From JAKZVK01 sp965237575 (GTDB lineage: Bacteria > Acidobacteriota > Terriglobia > Bryobacterales > UBA6623): DNA of 64,000 nucleotides. Of the stretch, positions 40,044-49,492 are shown one piece after another; position 1 is the first letter of the stretch; each line of letters starts with the position of its first letter. Position numbers and translations under genes: made by a program. The notes under the pieces are model-generated. The model ran no database searches and was not told the DNA's origin. It worked only from the letters and a program-made list of their open reading frames with translations. The stretch lies in assembly GCA_965237575.1 (NCBI GenBank), contig CBDEGI010000003.1, forward strand, positions 1 through 64,000, in the 5' to 3' direction.

Positions 40044-41789
40044 TTAGTTGAAGGCCTCGGCCCCAACGACGCCCGCCCCTTCCCGGATCGTGACAAGTCG
40101 GTCACCGGCGATATCGGCGAGCTTTTCGACCTGCCCGTTTGGCCAGCGAATCTCAAGATCGGCGCTCTTCTCTTTGCCAAGGCCGAAGTGCAGCCGCCGG
40201 TCGTTCGAGGAGTAGAAACTGCTTTGACTGGCCACCGCCTTGGCTTGCCGCCTCTGTCCGCAACGGGCCACAACCGTGGCCCCGATCGCGCTGCGATTCG
40301 ACTTCACGCCGATCAGTTTGACCTTGAGCCAATGATTGTCGCTGGTGAGATCGTTGCGGAGAAGCGAAGGTGGCTCGTTGAGATTGACGATGAGGATATC
40401 GATGTCGCCGTCGTTGTCGAAATCACCGAAGGCGCACCCGCGGCTTACGTGACGCTCCAAGACGCCGGGCCCTCCGAGCTCCAATAGTTCCTCGAAACGC
40501 CCATCTCCAAGGTTTCTAAAAATAACGCGCCGAGTTCTGAACGGGTAGTGAGGAAGGACTTTTTCCACTTCCGGATAGGCGCTGCCCGTCACAAAGAAGA
40601 TATCAGGAAGACCATTATTATCGAGGTCGACAAACCCCGCGCCCCAACCCGTAAAACGAACTTCCACTCCCAGGCCCGCCCGAATTGTGACGTCGTCAAA
40701 GTTACCCTTGCCGTCGTTGCGGTACAGCACGTTGGTATCGTCGGAAAAGTGGGTCTTGAAGAGATCGAGGAAGCCGTCGAGGTCGTGATCACCCGCGGCA
40801 ACGCCCATGCCGGCCTGCTCCATGCCGTCCTCATTGACGGCGATGCCCCGGAACAAGGCCTCCTCACTGAAAGTGCCGTCGTGATTATTTCGGAAGAAGA
40901 AGCTGCTCGTTGAGTCACACGCCAGGTAGATGTCGGTCCAGCCGTCGTGGTCGAGATCGACCGCGACCGCTGTCATCCCGTAACCGCCCGTAGCTTGCGC
41001 GATGCCGGAGGATTCACTGACGTCGGTGAACGTGCCGTCACCGTTGTTGCGGTAAAGCAAATGCCGGCCGGGCGGGAGCCCGCGCGGGCCACAGTTTACG
41101 GGGACGCCTTTCCAGTTACAGGTTTGCCCCTCCCCCGACTTGGGAATGCTCTCAAAATCAAAGACCAGGTAGTTGGATACGAAAAGATCGAGGTGGCCGT
41201 CGCGGTCGAAATCGAGAAACGTACAGCCGGCGCCCCAGCGGTCACTGTCGCCGAGAAGCCCCGCATCCTTCGTCACATCGCTGAAGGTGCCGTCGCCGTT
41301 ATTGCGGTACAGCACGTTCCTCCCCCAGTAAGTCACGAACAAATCTTCGTAGCCGTCATTGTCAAAGTCACCAACGCAGACCGATGACGCCCAACCAGTG
41401 CGTTCGAGGCCGGCTTCCTTCGTGATGTCCGTAAAAGTTCCATCGCGGTTGTTCTTATAGAGTCTGTTGGTGGCGCCTTTGGGGTTGCTATCTACACGGG
41501 TGCCGGAGAGAAGGAAGATGTCGAGCCAGCCGTCGTTGTCGTAGTCGAAGAACGCGACGCCGCAACCGATGGTCTCGAGAATGTAGTCCTTTCGATCCAC
41601 GCCGCCGTAGATCACGGGGGCCGTCAGACCCGCCTGCGCCGCGATGTCGGTTAGCTCGGCCGGGAACGGCAGGCCGGAGGGCTTACCGCGGCGCGTCGGC
41701 TTAACGCCCCTCGACGCGACGCCCTGCGCCCGCAAAGAAGCAGCCGAGGCCGGCAGCAGGGCGAGAAGATCACGCCGAGACCAGAGCAT
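40044..41789 (-). CDS. CRTAC1-family FG-GAP/ASPIC-UnbV protein, intact
   Basis: 581 aa, the only unbroken CRTAC1 gene of the window. The N-terminus has a twin-arginine-like leader (WSRRDLLALLPASAASLRAQ), suggesting Tat export. VCBS/FG-GAP loops follow throughout (FFDYDNDGWLDIFLLSGTRV, GDFDNDGYEDLFVTYWG, LDFDRDGHLDLFVSNYLV, DHDLDGFLDLFKTHFSDD, GDFDNDGDIDILIVNLNE). The ASPIC/UnbV domain ends the protein (IGATVVARCGQRRQAK, DRRLHFGLGKEK). It sits 62 bp downstream of the class III aminotransferase start on the same strand but has its own leader and may be transcribed alone. Function inferred as extracellular Ca-dependent binding. Confidence 0.87.
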   Translation of the reverse strand: MLWSRRDLLALLPASAASLRAQGVASRGVKPTRRGKPSGLPFPAELTDIAAQAGLTAPVIYGGVDRKDYILETIGCGVAFFDYDNDGWLDIFLLSGTRVDSNPKGATNRLYKNNRDGTFTDITKEAGLERTGWASSVCVGDFDNDGYEDLFVTYWGRNVLYRNNGDGTFSDVTKDAGLLGDSDRWGAGCTFLDFDRDGHLDLFVSNYLVFDFESIPKSGEGQTCNWKGVPVNCGPRGLPPGRHLLYRNNGDGTFTDVSESSGIAQATGGYGMTAVAVDLDHDGWTDIYLACDSTSSFFFRNNHDGTFSEEALFRGIAVNEDGMEQAGMGVAAGDHDLDGFLDLFKTHFSDDTNVLYRNDGKGNFDDVTIRAGLGVEVRFTGWGAGFVDLDNNGLPDIFFVTGSAYPEVEKVLPHYPFRTRRVIFRNLGDGRFEELLELGGPGVLERHVSRGCAFGDFDNDGDIDILIVNLNEPPSLLRNDLTSDNHWLKVKLIGVKSNRSAIGATVVARCGQRRQAKAVASQSSFYSSNDRRLHFGLGKEKSADLEIRWPNGQVEKLADIAGDRLVTIREGAGVVGAEAFN

Positions 41790-41888
41790 GAGGTCAGACT
41801 ACCGTATCCCCGTGGGCTCTGCATGCAAGACCCACCCATGCGCGCCGGAGCCTTGTTGGATGATCAAATCGAAGCCCGACCATCCCGG

Positions 41889-42713
41889 CTACACGATCAG
41901 CTCGGGGACGGGCTCGAAGGGCTCATCCACGATCCGGACCGGCCGTCCAATGCCGCTCTCGTACATCTTCCGGTAGTCGATGCCAAGCTTGCCTACGGCG
42001 TCGAAACGATGCACCAAGCGGGGATCTTTATCGAAGTAGTCGTCGTCTTGGTGGCCGACCTCGTTCCCCTGGGAGTCCATCAAACTCCGTACCGCGTCAA
42101 AGAGTGTCCCAACTCGTGAAGAGCGGAGGTCGAAGGTGACGACCTGGCCGGCCTGCGCCTCGATGCGAAAGTGGTCGTAGTCCTCCGACGGAACCTGCCC
42201 ATTGATGACAATGGGAAACTCGATCGGCGGCGCTTCGCGCCAGTCATCGTTGGGTTCCGCCTCTGTCCGTTCGGGTAGACTTCCGACCTCAAAGATCTGC
42301 ACGAAGCTGCCCTGAGGTGTGCTCACGCGCAGATCGCGTCGTCCTACGGGCGCGTCAGGCGCAACGGAGATCTTCATATCGATCGTGGACTCCGATGAAG
42401 CCATGATTGATGGTGCGACGCCCTCACCCGACACGCGGACCTCCGTAACGGCGCCCAGCGCCCGTCCAGAGATCTTGACTTCTAATTCCGATCCTTGCGC
42501 CCCACCGCGTGGAAAAATGGATTCGATGAAGGGTGGTCCTCCGGGCCCAGGCTCGGCTGCTCGCCCGATTGCCGAAACGAACAGGCAAACCGCCACCGGC
42601 AGGACAAAAGACTTCGCGAAGAGGAAAGTTCGGGAGAGACGGTCGGCACTGAAACACCCGCCGAGCGCGCAAGCGGGAGAGGCAGTCCGTGTTCCCTTGG
42701 TACGAGTTTTCAT
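41889..42713 (-). CDS. Exported PPC-domain protein, possibly 3'-truncated
   Basis: 274 aa. After a hydrophobic leader (SFVLPVAVCLFVSAIGRAA) comes an IPT/TIG-like stretch (IFPRGGAQGSELEVKISGRA) and a bacterial pre-peptidase C-terminal (PPC) domain (EAEPNDDWREAPPIEFPIVI, DYDHFRIEAQAGQVVTFDLR, LMDSQGNEVGHQDDDYFDKD). Related proteins usually run much longer after the MYESG point; here the frame ends soon after, so the gene may be truncated or carry a late frameshift. It may have a surface-binding role. Divergent from threonine aldolase. Confidence 0.65.
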   Translation of the reverse strand: MKTRTKGTRTASPACALGGCFSADRLSRTFLFAKSFVLPVAVCLFVSAIGRAAEPGPGGPPFIESIFPRGGAQGSELEVKISGRALGAVTEVRVSGEGVAPSIMASSESTIDMKISVAPDAPVGRRDLRVSTPQGSFVQIFEVGSLPERTEAEPNDDWREAPPIEFPIVINGQVPSEDYDHFRIEAQAGQVVTFDLRSSRVGTLFDAVRSLMDSQGNEVGHQDDDYFDKDPRLVHRFDAVGKLGIDYRKMYESGIGRPVRIVDEPFEPVPELIV

Positions 42714-42986
42714 CTCAGCGGGAGCACCAGGTCGTGGCCTGACCGATCTCCTTTGCTACCCGGTTCGTTACAGGACCGTGCGACGACCTGACCCGCTACG
42801 GTCTGCCGTCCTGGGTGGATTATAATGCAATCGGTCGAAGCCACTCAATATCGGAAGAAGAAGCCTTCAGGATTTGAAACGCGGATTCGGCCCGTTTTGT
42901 TTCCAAGACTCGACGCCTTGGGCCGCGGACCCAACTTCACGTAATGCGCACTCATGCCCCCGGCCTGACGGTAGATTCGGTGCAGG
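42714..42986. promoter_or_regulatory. Divergent intergenic region with a TATAAT box
   Basis: 273 bp between the leftward PPC gene and the rightward threonine aldolase. A TATAAT is present at 42821-42826, but no good -35 hexamer lies 16-18 bp upstream, so promoter assignment is weak. Confidence 0.3.
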
Positions 42987-44045
42987 ATGAAGAAACCGAT
43001 TGACCTCCGCAGTGACACTGTCACACAGCCCGGGCCCGGCATGCGGCAAGCAATGGCCGAAGCCGTGGTGGGCGAGGACCTGCAACACGAGGACCCCACC
43101 GTTACATTGCTGGAATCGAGAGTGGCGGACCTGTTCGACGGAGAGGCCGCTTTGTTTGTGCCAACAGGAACCATGGGCAACTTGGTAGCCCTCAAGGCGC
43201 ATACGCAGCCGGGTGATGAGGTTATCCTCGAAGAGCGAAGTCATATCTACGACTGCGAACTGGCCGGTCTCTCCGCCTTCTGCGGCCTCCTCGCCAGGCC
43301 TATTCGAGGAGCCGCCGATGGCACGCTATCGTGGGATGATATCCGCCCGCGCATACGCCCGCGCGTGACATCTCGTGCTCAAACTCGCCTGATCTGTCTC
43401 GAGAATACACACAACTTCGCCGGTGGGGCGGTACTCGACCAGGATGCGGTGGACGAGGTCTGTGTCCGTGCACGGGATGCCGGTCTCCGGTTGCATCTTG
43501 ACGGCGCGCGGCTGGCGAACGCCTCTGTCGCCGATGGCCGCTCCTTGGCGTCGTTGAGCGCCGGCTTCGATTCGGTCATGATCGATTTCGCCAAGGGGTT
43601 GGGGGCGCCGGCGGGAGCGATCGTCGTCGGTGACGCCGGCTGGACCGAGACCACCCGTCGCATACGCAAAATGCTGGGCGGAGCCATCCACCAGCCCGGT
43701 ATTCTGGCCGCCGCCTGCCTCTACGGACTCGACCATCTGTTGCCACAACTTGAGCAGGACCATCGCAACGCAAACCGTCTCGCGCACGGGTTGGCCGCGG
43801 TCCCCGGTATCGAGATCAACCCGGATCAAGTCGTCACCAACATCGTGATTGCGGGTTTGAGCCAGGATCTCGATCCCGAACGAGTCTGCGCGAATCTCGG
43901 CGCCAAGGGTGTCTTGGCGATGCCGCTCGAGGATGGACGGCTCCGCTTCGTAACGCATTGCGACGTCGGTAGAGACCAGATCGACGACTCTTTGCGGATC
44001 ATCCCAGCCGTGTTGGAGAGCCTCGGGACAAGCGTGACGGCGTGA
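42987..44045 (+). CDS. ltaE: Low-specificity L-threonine aldolase
   Basis: 352 aa fold-type I PLP enzyme that cleaves L-threonine (or allo-threonine) to glycine and acetaldehyde, or runs in reverse. Typical blocks: MKKPIDLRSDTVTQPGPGMR at the N-terminus, VVGEDLQHEDPTVTLLE, FVPTGTMGNLVALKAHTQPG, HNFAGGAVLDQDAVDEVC, LHLDGARLANASVADG and the PLP-lysine motif MIDFAKGLGAPAGAIVVG. Length and motifs are normal for the family. Next to amine-oxidase and transaminase genes it would link the island to glycine metabolism. Confidence 0.88.
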   Translation: MKKPIDLRSDTVTQPGPGMRQAMAEAVVGEDLQHEDPTVTLLESRVADLFDGEAALFVPTGTMGNLVALKAHTQPGDEVILEERSHIYDCELAGLSAFCGLLARPIRGAADGTLSWDDIRPRIRPRVTSRAQTRLICLENTHNFAGGAVLDQDAVDEVCVRARDAGLRLHLDGARLANASVADGRSLASLSAGFDSVMIDFAKGLGAPAGAIVVGDAGWTETTRRIRKMLGGAIHQPGILAAACLYGLDHLLPQLEQDHRNANRLAHGLAAVPGIEINPDQVVTNIVIAGLSQDLDPERVCANLGAKGVLAMPLEDGRLRFVTHCDVGRDQIDDSLRIIPAVLESLGTSVTA

Positions 44046-44127
44046 TGACGGCAGCCGAGCGGTCCCCATGACGGTCTTGTCGCCTGCTTCGACCGTGAGG
44101 TGGTGAGAAATGCCGCCTGACCGTAGC

Positions 44128-44811
44128 CTAGTGGCTCACTCCAGAATAAACGTCCCCGCCACCCATCTCGAGTCGGCGCTTGTAGGTGCCGGGGGTTTCC
44201 CCGTACTGTTTGCGGAACTGCGCGATGAAGGCACTGACCTTGTTGAAACCGCTGTCCAGTGCCGCCCGCGTGACGGAACTCGTCGCCAGGCGCTCCCGGC
44301 CCCGGGCAAGTTTGGTGAACCGGATGAACTCACTTGGCGGTCGCCCCGTGGCCAGGCGCACCGCACGGGAGAGGTGCGACGGGCTGACGCTGAGTGCCTG
44401 AGCAACCACCGCCACCGTCAGAGGGTTTGCCGCTTCGTTTCTGATGTACTCGAAGAAACGTTCGAGCAAGCTCGGAACACGCGATGTCTCGTTCGGAACC
44501 TGCCGCAATACCTCTTCACAAAACTCCACTAGGACGGTCCGTAGACAGTCGCTTCGGTCGACCGGGGTCTTGGACAGTTTCTGGAGGAACTCCATGCTCT
44601 TTCGAAACAGCGGATCAGGCTCGGCCCCGGTGCGATAGATGGCCCGCGATATCAAGGCCTCCAGTTGAATGACCCGCATCTTCTTCATCGTGGCCGACTG
44701 GCTGTTCGTCTGCATGATCGCTTCGAAGTTCCGCAGGGCCAGGGTGACAAACGCAGTCTCGTCACGCACGGTCCTATTCAGGTTTTCGGCCAGATAGAAC
44801 GGATAACTCAT
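44128..44811 (-). CDS. AraC-family transcriptional regulator
   Basis: 227 aa. The C-terminal third is a canonical AraC double helix-turn-helix: NPLTVAVVAQALSVSPSHLS for the first and AALDSGFNKVSAFIAQFRKQ for the second, ending YGETPGTYKRR. The N-terminal 120 residues are helical and unlike the usual cupin sensor, so the ligand is not predictable. The start ATG 44811 (MSYPFYLAENLNR) forms an ATGA overlap with the MFS gene stop; a longer frame reading into the MFS gene is rejected. Last gene of the leftward operon, which it may autoregulate. Confidence 0.82.
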   Translation of the reverse strand: MSYPFYLAENLNRTVRDETAFVTLALRNFEAIMQTNSQSATMKKMRVIQLEALISRAIYRTGAEPDPLFRKSMEFLQKLSKTPVDRSDCLRTVLVEFCEEVLRQVPNETSRVPSLLERFFEYIRNEAANPLTVAVVAQALSVSPSHLSRAVRLATGRPPSEFIRFTKLARGRERLATSSVTRAALDSGFNKVSAFIAQFRKQYGETPGTYKRRLEMGGGDVYSGVSH

Positions 44812-46052
44812 ACTGCCTCCTGTTCGGTCGGTTCGTCCCGCAGCCAGAGCCACAAGCCGATGAGACCGAGAGGTTCTAGGATTGCCCACAACGTGAAAAC
44901 TGTCCAGTAATCGCCCTGGGATCTCCAGTAACCCACGAGTGTGTTGAAAAGGATGCCGCCGGCAGCGCCGGCCGATCCCGCCAGCCCATAAACCGTGGCT
45001 ACGATATGTTTCGGAAAGCTGTCGTTGGGAAGGGTGTGCAAGTTTCCGGCCCACACACCCACTCCGAAGGTTGAAACGCTCAAGGAGGCCAGCACCGCCA
45101 CCGTACCGGTCGCGGAGTTGAAGAGAGCGCCGGTGGCAACGAACACCGTCGCTACGGTCATCATGACCTTGCGCGAGAAGATGATGGGATGGCCGCGACG
45201 GATGAGCCCGTTCGAAGCGTACCCGCCGGCGAGCGGGCCGAGGTCATTCCAGAAGAACGGAATCCAGGCGAGCATCCCCATCATCGCGAAGCTGAACCCT
45301 TTGTGGCTGGTGAGATAGTCCGGCATCCAGAATAGTGGAAAGTACCCTGAAAAGTCACCAAAGAACCGTGCCAAAACGTACGCCAGAACACGTCGGTTGC
45401 GCAACATGCCCAGGTCCTTCAGGCTGAAGCCCGGCGTTTGCTTCGATTCAGCCGACGCCGTGGACTGCCTCCGCGTGACTTTGAGCCAAACAGGGAGCCA
45501 GAGAAGGCCGAGTAAGCTTGGGATCAGGAAGGCCATCCGCCAGCCGAAACGCGCGCTCATGTAGACCACCAGCGGCGGAGACACCATGACGGCGACACTC
45601 GCGCCCGTACTGAAGATGCCTGTGGCGATTGCCCGCTGCTTGGCGTTGAACCGTTCGCCGACAGTCTTCACCGCCCCCGTGAAGCCACCCGGCTCGGTCA
45701 CCCCGAGCAGGAAACGAAACACGGCCAGGCTCCAAAAACCACGGACTGTCGCGTGTAGTGCGCTGACGAGAGACCACAAGCCGACGAACAGCGTCAACCC
45801 GACTCGTGAGCCGACTTTGTCCAGAATGAGTCCGGACCCGAAATACATGACCGCATACGACAACAGGAAGGCGTCAACGGCCCAAGCGTAGTCCGTTTGG
45901 GTCAGACCGATCTCCGTTCGCATGATCGGCGCCAGCACGGCAAGCACCTGGCGGTCGAGGTAGTTCAGAAACAGCATCGCGAAAAGCAACGCCGCCACGT
46001 ACTTTTGCGTGCGGTCGAACTTGGCTTCTTCTTGCTTCGTCGGCTCGGGCAT
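44808..46052 (-). CDS. MFS transporter (ACS / hexuronate-transporter type), second
   Basis: 414 aa, 12 predicted helices. The N-terminal segment FAMLFLNYLDRQVLAVLAPI and the loop GLILDKVGSRVGLTLFVGLW match the ACS group, as does FRFLLGVTEPGGFTGAVKTV. The start ATG 46052 directly abuts the TAA of the ceramidase-like gene, and the stop overlaps the araC-type gene. Together with the two enzymes upstream it forms a compact uptake-and-degradation operon. It is diverged from the MFS at 29731. Likely an importer of an organic acid. Confidence 0.83.
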   Translation of the reverse strand: MPEPTKQEEAKFDRTQKYVAALLFAMLFLNYLDRQVLAVLAPIMRTEIGLTQTDYAWAVDAFLLSYAVMYFGSGLILDKVGSRVGLTLFVGLWSLVSALHATVRGFWSLAVFRFLLGVTEPGGFTGAVKTVGERFNAKQRAIATGIFSTGASVAVMVSPPLVVYMSARFGWRMAFLIPSLLGLLWLPVWLKVTRRQSTASAESKQTPGFSLKDLGMLRNRRVLAYVLARFFGDFSGYFPLFWMPDYLTSHKGFSFAMMGMLAWIPFFWNDLGPLAGGYASNGLIRRGHPIIFSRKVMMTVATVFVATGALFNSATGTVAVLASLSVSTFGVGVWAGNLHTLPNDSFPKHIVATVYGLAGSAGAAGGILFNTLVGYWRSQGDYWTVFTLWAILEPLGLIGLWLWLRDEPTEQEAV

Positions 46053-47459
46053 TTATCCGTCCTGGCCCAGCCGCTGGAGAAGGCGCGTCAGGTGATCGGC
46101 CGCTAGGTCCGCCGCGTCTTCGGTGTACGGAGAATTGTCCACCTCCATCGACGGCGGCTCGAACTGATACGCCTCCCGAGTCGGGATGTACATCATGTCC
46201 CCTCCCAAGTAGCCGGCGACAAGCGTCTTGTTCTTGAAAGGCGAAGCGTTCTTCACGGCTACCCCGATCTCGCTGTAGGGCTCGCCGCCGATCGCGACGA
46301 TCGCCGTGTCCCCAAGCCGGATGGCTTGCGTTTCCACCGGTAGGCTCTTCTTGCCGGAGTAACGTTCCTGGCGGTCGGCCCGCAGCTTGCTCCGCGTGAT
46401 CTGCTGGACGGCGACGGCAATGTCGCTGTCATCGCCGTCGCCCGCTTCAAGATCGGCGAGCCGTGCCTCCCACTGTTTCAACTGCTCGGGAGCCGCTTCG
46501 TAAACCTCGGCAAGACGGGGCCGGACCGGAAGGTCCACGTACGCGCTAGCCAGCCGCAAGCGGGGTTCGGGAACGTCGACAGGAACATCGTCGTAGTAGG
46601 CCAGGGCCGCTCCGGAAGCGACTACGTCTTTCAACCGCTTCTCGACAGGCTTCGTCTGCAACTCGAAAAAGACCCGCGCCGCCTCCAGACCCAGGAGCGT
46701 ACCCAGTCGTCGGGCCACAGCGGCATCGTCGACGAAGGTTTCGATCGGGCCGACATTCCCCGCCGCGCCTTGCAGGAAGAAACACAGGCCGCCCGTAGCC
46801 CGTTCCACCGTTCGACGAACGCTCCCAGGATAGTCCGGGCTGATCAGCTCATTGCCCGGTCCCAGGACCGTCGGATGGCAGGCATAGTTGACGATCGAGC
46901 CCAGCGTGCGCCCTTGCACCGAATCGACGCGGATCACCCCGACTTCGGGGTCGCGAAAGCCTTCCGGGTTGCAACCCACCACGATCCGGCCATCCGGCTG
47001 CGGCAAATCCCGGTTGACGCCAATGTCGGACCGGCCTGTTTCGGCGGCAACGCGAACGGGCTCCAAACGGGTCAAGGCGGCCACCGCGGCGCCGGCTACC
47101 CAGTAGGGAAGCATCTGCGCATAGGCCGCCACGCAGTCTTCCCCCTCCCCGCGATACGACTCCACAATCACCGGCCCCGCATGCGTGTGACTGCAGAATG
47201 GCAGGACGTTCTCAATGGGAATCCCGGTCGCCTGGCGCACGGCTTGCCTCATGGCGGCGGCTTGGGAGTCCGAGAGAAAACAAAGGTCAAGGTCGATCAG
47301 TGCGGTCGACACATCGCCGTCTCGCAAGACGATCACCGTGGCGGCGATGTCCATATCTAAACCCGAGCCCCGAACGTGCTTCTGGGCCATCCACATGCCC
47401 GTTGGGATGTTGAGCGGTGGGTTCATTAACGCCCGCCCAAACCCAGCTTCTAGCGCCAT
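46053..47459 (-). CDS. Neutral/alkaline ceramidase-like amide hydrolase, copy 2
   Basis: 468 aa homologue of the protein at 34930. Conserved metal and nucleophile regions: ENVLPFCSHTHAGPVIVESY, IVNYACHPTVLGPGNELISP, CFFLQGAAGNVGPIETFVDD and AIVAIGGEPYSEIGVAVKNA. No signal peptide. The start is ATG 47459 (MALEAGFGRALMNPPLNIPT). It lies between an FAD oxidase and an MFS gene, the same partners as copy 1 has on the other side of the island, so the three functions appear linked. An amide-bond hydrolase for a small substrate is the best guess. Confidence 0.75.
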   Translation of the reverse strand: MALEAGFGRALMNPPLNIPTGMWMAQKHVRGSGLDMDIAATVIVLRDGDVSTALIDLDLCFLSDSQAAAMRQAVRQATGIPIENVLPFCSHTHAGPVIVESYRGEGEDCVAAYAQMLPYWVAGAAVAALTRLEPVRVAAETGRSDIGVNRDLPQPDGRIVVGCNPEGFRDPEVGVIRVDSVQGRTLGSIVNYACHPTVLGPGNELISPDYPGSVRRTVERATGGLCFFLQGAAGNVGPIETFVDDAAVARRLGTLLGLEAARVFFELQTKPVEKRLKDVVASGAALAYYDDVPVDVPEPRLRLASAYVDLPVRPRLAEVYEAAPEQLKQWEARLADLEAGDGDDSDIAVAVQQITRSKLRADRQERYSGKKSLPVETQAIRLGDTAIVAIGGEPYSEIGVAVKNASPFKNKTLVAGYLGGDMMYIPTREAYQFEPPSMEVDNSPYTEDAADLAADHLTRLLQRLGQDG

Positions 47460-47603
47460 TCTTCCTCCTAAACTGCTGTCGAATCGAACTCCCCACCGTC
47501 ACTGAAGGACTCGGACTACGCCGCACAACGAAAGCCGATTCGATCCTGTAAGTCGGTACCTGCACCCGAGGCACAAACTTACGTCGCGGCGCGGTTGTCG
47601 TGC

Positions 47604-48773
47604 CTAGGCGCGATTCCCACCTCCCCAAGCAGAGGTAAACATCTCCCCTTCGATGAAGCGGTTCGGCCGAAATGCATGGATGTCAATCTTCGGCTCGACT
47701 CCGGCAATCATGTCGCTCAACGAGTCGCCGATCGGAGGCCCCAGCTTAAAGCCGTGTCCACTGCCCCCGAAGCAAGCGTAATACCCGTCAAGACCGGGCT
47801 CCGGACCCACCAGCGGATGCCAATCGTCCGTGATGGCATACATCGAGCCCCAACCCTCTACCAATGCTTGCTCCTTGAGTGCGGGCATTCTTCGAAAGAG
47901 CCCGGCTTCAATCCGCCGGCGCGAGCGTGCGTCCAGCCCAGGATCATAGTTGTCAATGTCCAGGGGCTCGACCTCTTTTGGCGGCCCGAGCCCCGAAAGC
48001 ACGCTCCCGTCGCCTTCCGGCCGGATATACACCTGCAGGTTGGGATCGGCGATGACCGGAAAGTCGGCGTACCCGGCGGGTCTCTTGACAACGAGATCCG
48101 CCTCGCGGCTCCAGCGCAAGGAATAGTTCAGTCCTATCGTAAGACCGATCGCGCGAGCCCAACCGCCGGCGGCGTTCACGGCCACGGGGGTTTCGATTGT
48201 CCCTTGATCGGTCTCTACGGCGCTCACGCGATGGCCGGTCAAGCCTATCCTTGTCGCCGCGACACCTTCATGAGCCGACAACCCCCAATCCTTAGCTCTG
48301 CTTACCAGGTTCTCCGTCGTTTTCGCCGGGTTCACATACCCGGACAACGGTTCGTGGATGCCAAAAACAATATCGTCCACGTCGATGAGTGGAGCTAGTT
48401 CTTTGATCCGGTCGGGGGAGACTTTGTTCGCGACCGCGCCCTCGGGCCTGGGGATCTGGAGTATCTGTTCTCCCGTCTTTGCGAGTTTCTCTCCGAACAG
48501 GCAACAATACCCGACCTGCCGAAAGTCGCAGTCTCCCCCAAGCGCTTCCGCGGCATTCTCGAACCACGATCGTGAACGTAGCGCAAGTTCCATTGTCAGA
48601 GGGTTCGAATAGAACGTCCTGACAATGGCCGCCGAATGCCCCGTACTCACCGCGGCCAACCTGGTCTTCTCAACCAGTACAACCTTTCCAAACTTCTTCT
48701 TGGCCAGAAAGTGAGCCGTGCTGGCGCCGAGGATTCCACCTCCAATTACAACTGCGTCCGCTGTCTTTTCCAT
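47604..48773 (-). CDS. FAD-dependent oxidoreductase (DAO family), copy 2
   Basis: 389 aa flavoenzyme. The N-terminal FAD motif is ADAVVIGGGILGASTAHFLA, followed by AVSTGHSAAIVRTFYSNPLT. The C-terminal DAO blocks are MYAITDDWHPLVGPEPGLDG and ACFGGSGHGFKLGPPIGDSL. The start is ATG 48773 (MEKTADAVVIGGG) behind AAAGAGA; the longer frame to 48803 lacks support. First gene of the leftward operon (DAO, 144-bp gap, ceramidase-like, MFS, AraC). Probably a sarcosine- or dimethylglycine-oxidase-like amine oxidation; substrate inferred only by family. Confidence 0.83.
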   Translation of the reverse strand: MEKTADAVVIGGGILGASTAHFLAKKKFGKVVLVEKTRLAAVSTGHSAAIVRTFYSNPLTMELALRSRSWFENAAEALGGDCDFRQVGYCCLFGEKLAKTGEQILQIPRPEGAVANKVSPDRIKELAPLIDVDDIVFGIHEPLSGYVNPAKTTENLVSRAKDWGLSAHEGVAATRIGLTGHRVSAVETDQGTIETPVAVNAAGGWARAIGLTIGLNYSLRWSREADLVVKRPAGYADFPVIADPNLQVYIRPEGDGSVLSGLGPPKEVEPLDIDNYDPGLDARSRRRIEAGLFRRMPALKEQALVEGWGSMYAITDDWHPLVGPEPGLDGYYACFGGSGHGFKLGPPIGDSLSDMIAGVEPKIDIHAFRPNRFIEGEMFTSAWGGGNRA

Positions 48774-49470
48774 TCTCTTTCTCGCTTCCCACTGCCCTGG
48801 CACGTGTGCTTAGATGTTGCACTATGGCCCCTCCGAGTCTTGGCGATGATTACAGAGCCCCTCCCCAATACGAAAAACACCCAGGACCCCATCCCCGAGT
48901 AGCGGGGAGTATGACAAACGTCGGAGGGCTTGTCAAGACCAGTTTCATTGGTGAGGAGGATATTTCAGTATATTCTGAAAGTGCTGGCGGCTTGCGCCGT
49001 CCGCGCATCTTTCGGGCCGGCTTCGGCGGGCCCGCGACAAGGGGTTCGCTCTTACCCAACCGCCTTTTGGAACCACGAAGATGGGCTGCGGGCGGGTCGG
49101 CACCGATGGCCGCCGGCCGGACTCTACAGTATCCGCGACGTTCGTGCGTGAGGGTGTTTGGGCCGGCGTGGCGGTTTCAGTCGTGCGCCTTCGTGTTGCA
49201 GGCAGCGACCCGGTCGGATGTGATGCGGGTCGCGGATTCGCTCCTGGCCGGGCTCAATTCACTGTCTGTACCCGAGGTTTTCCGACAGCGTTCGAGCCGT
49301 CGATTTCACAAGAGTGGTGTGGTTGCGCTTCATATGCCTGTCGAACTTCGAAGCGATTCCACGAGGGCCGAGTTTGGCTGTGATTGCTTCTTCAGAAATG
49401 GGACGACTCGCGCGGGCAACTTGTGACGTTGGGGTATGACACGCTGGAGAAACCCGCAAGGGGATTCATG
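48774..49470. other. Poorly coding stretch upstream of the leftward operon
   Basis: About 0.7 kb with no recognisable gene. The first 100 bp should carry the promoter of the leftward operon. A plus-strand open frame over 48806-49426 has unremarkable composition and no known motif; I do not call it. Confidence 0.35.
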
Positions 49471-49492
49471 TGGCGGAGAGAGAGGGATTCGA
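49471..49492 (-). other. tRNA-Ser 3'-end fragment, probable att-site remnant
   Basis: The complement of tggcggagagagagggattcga reads as the T-loop, T-stem 3' strand, acceptor 3' strand and CCA end of a bacterial tRNA-Ser (ending CTCTCTCCGCCA). The rest of a tRNA is absent. Such 3'-end duplicates are left by tyrosine-recombinase elements that integrate into tRNA genes. An integrase C-terminal remnant lies at 59169-59330. Confidence 0.5.

Noticed and set aside
44128..45054. A longer, 308-aa start for the AraC regulator
   Set aside because: The extra N-terminus lies inside the MFS coding sequence; ATG 44811 in an ATGA overlap is the better start.
25765..48773. Assignment as a creatinine-degradation operon
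   Set aside because: HyuAB and DAO oxidases fit, but creatinine deaminase and N-carbamoylsarcosine amidase are not seen; kept only as one possible chemistry.
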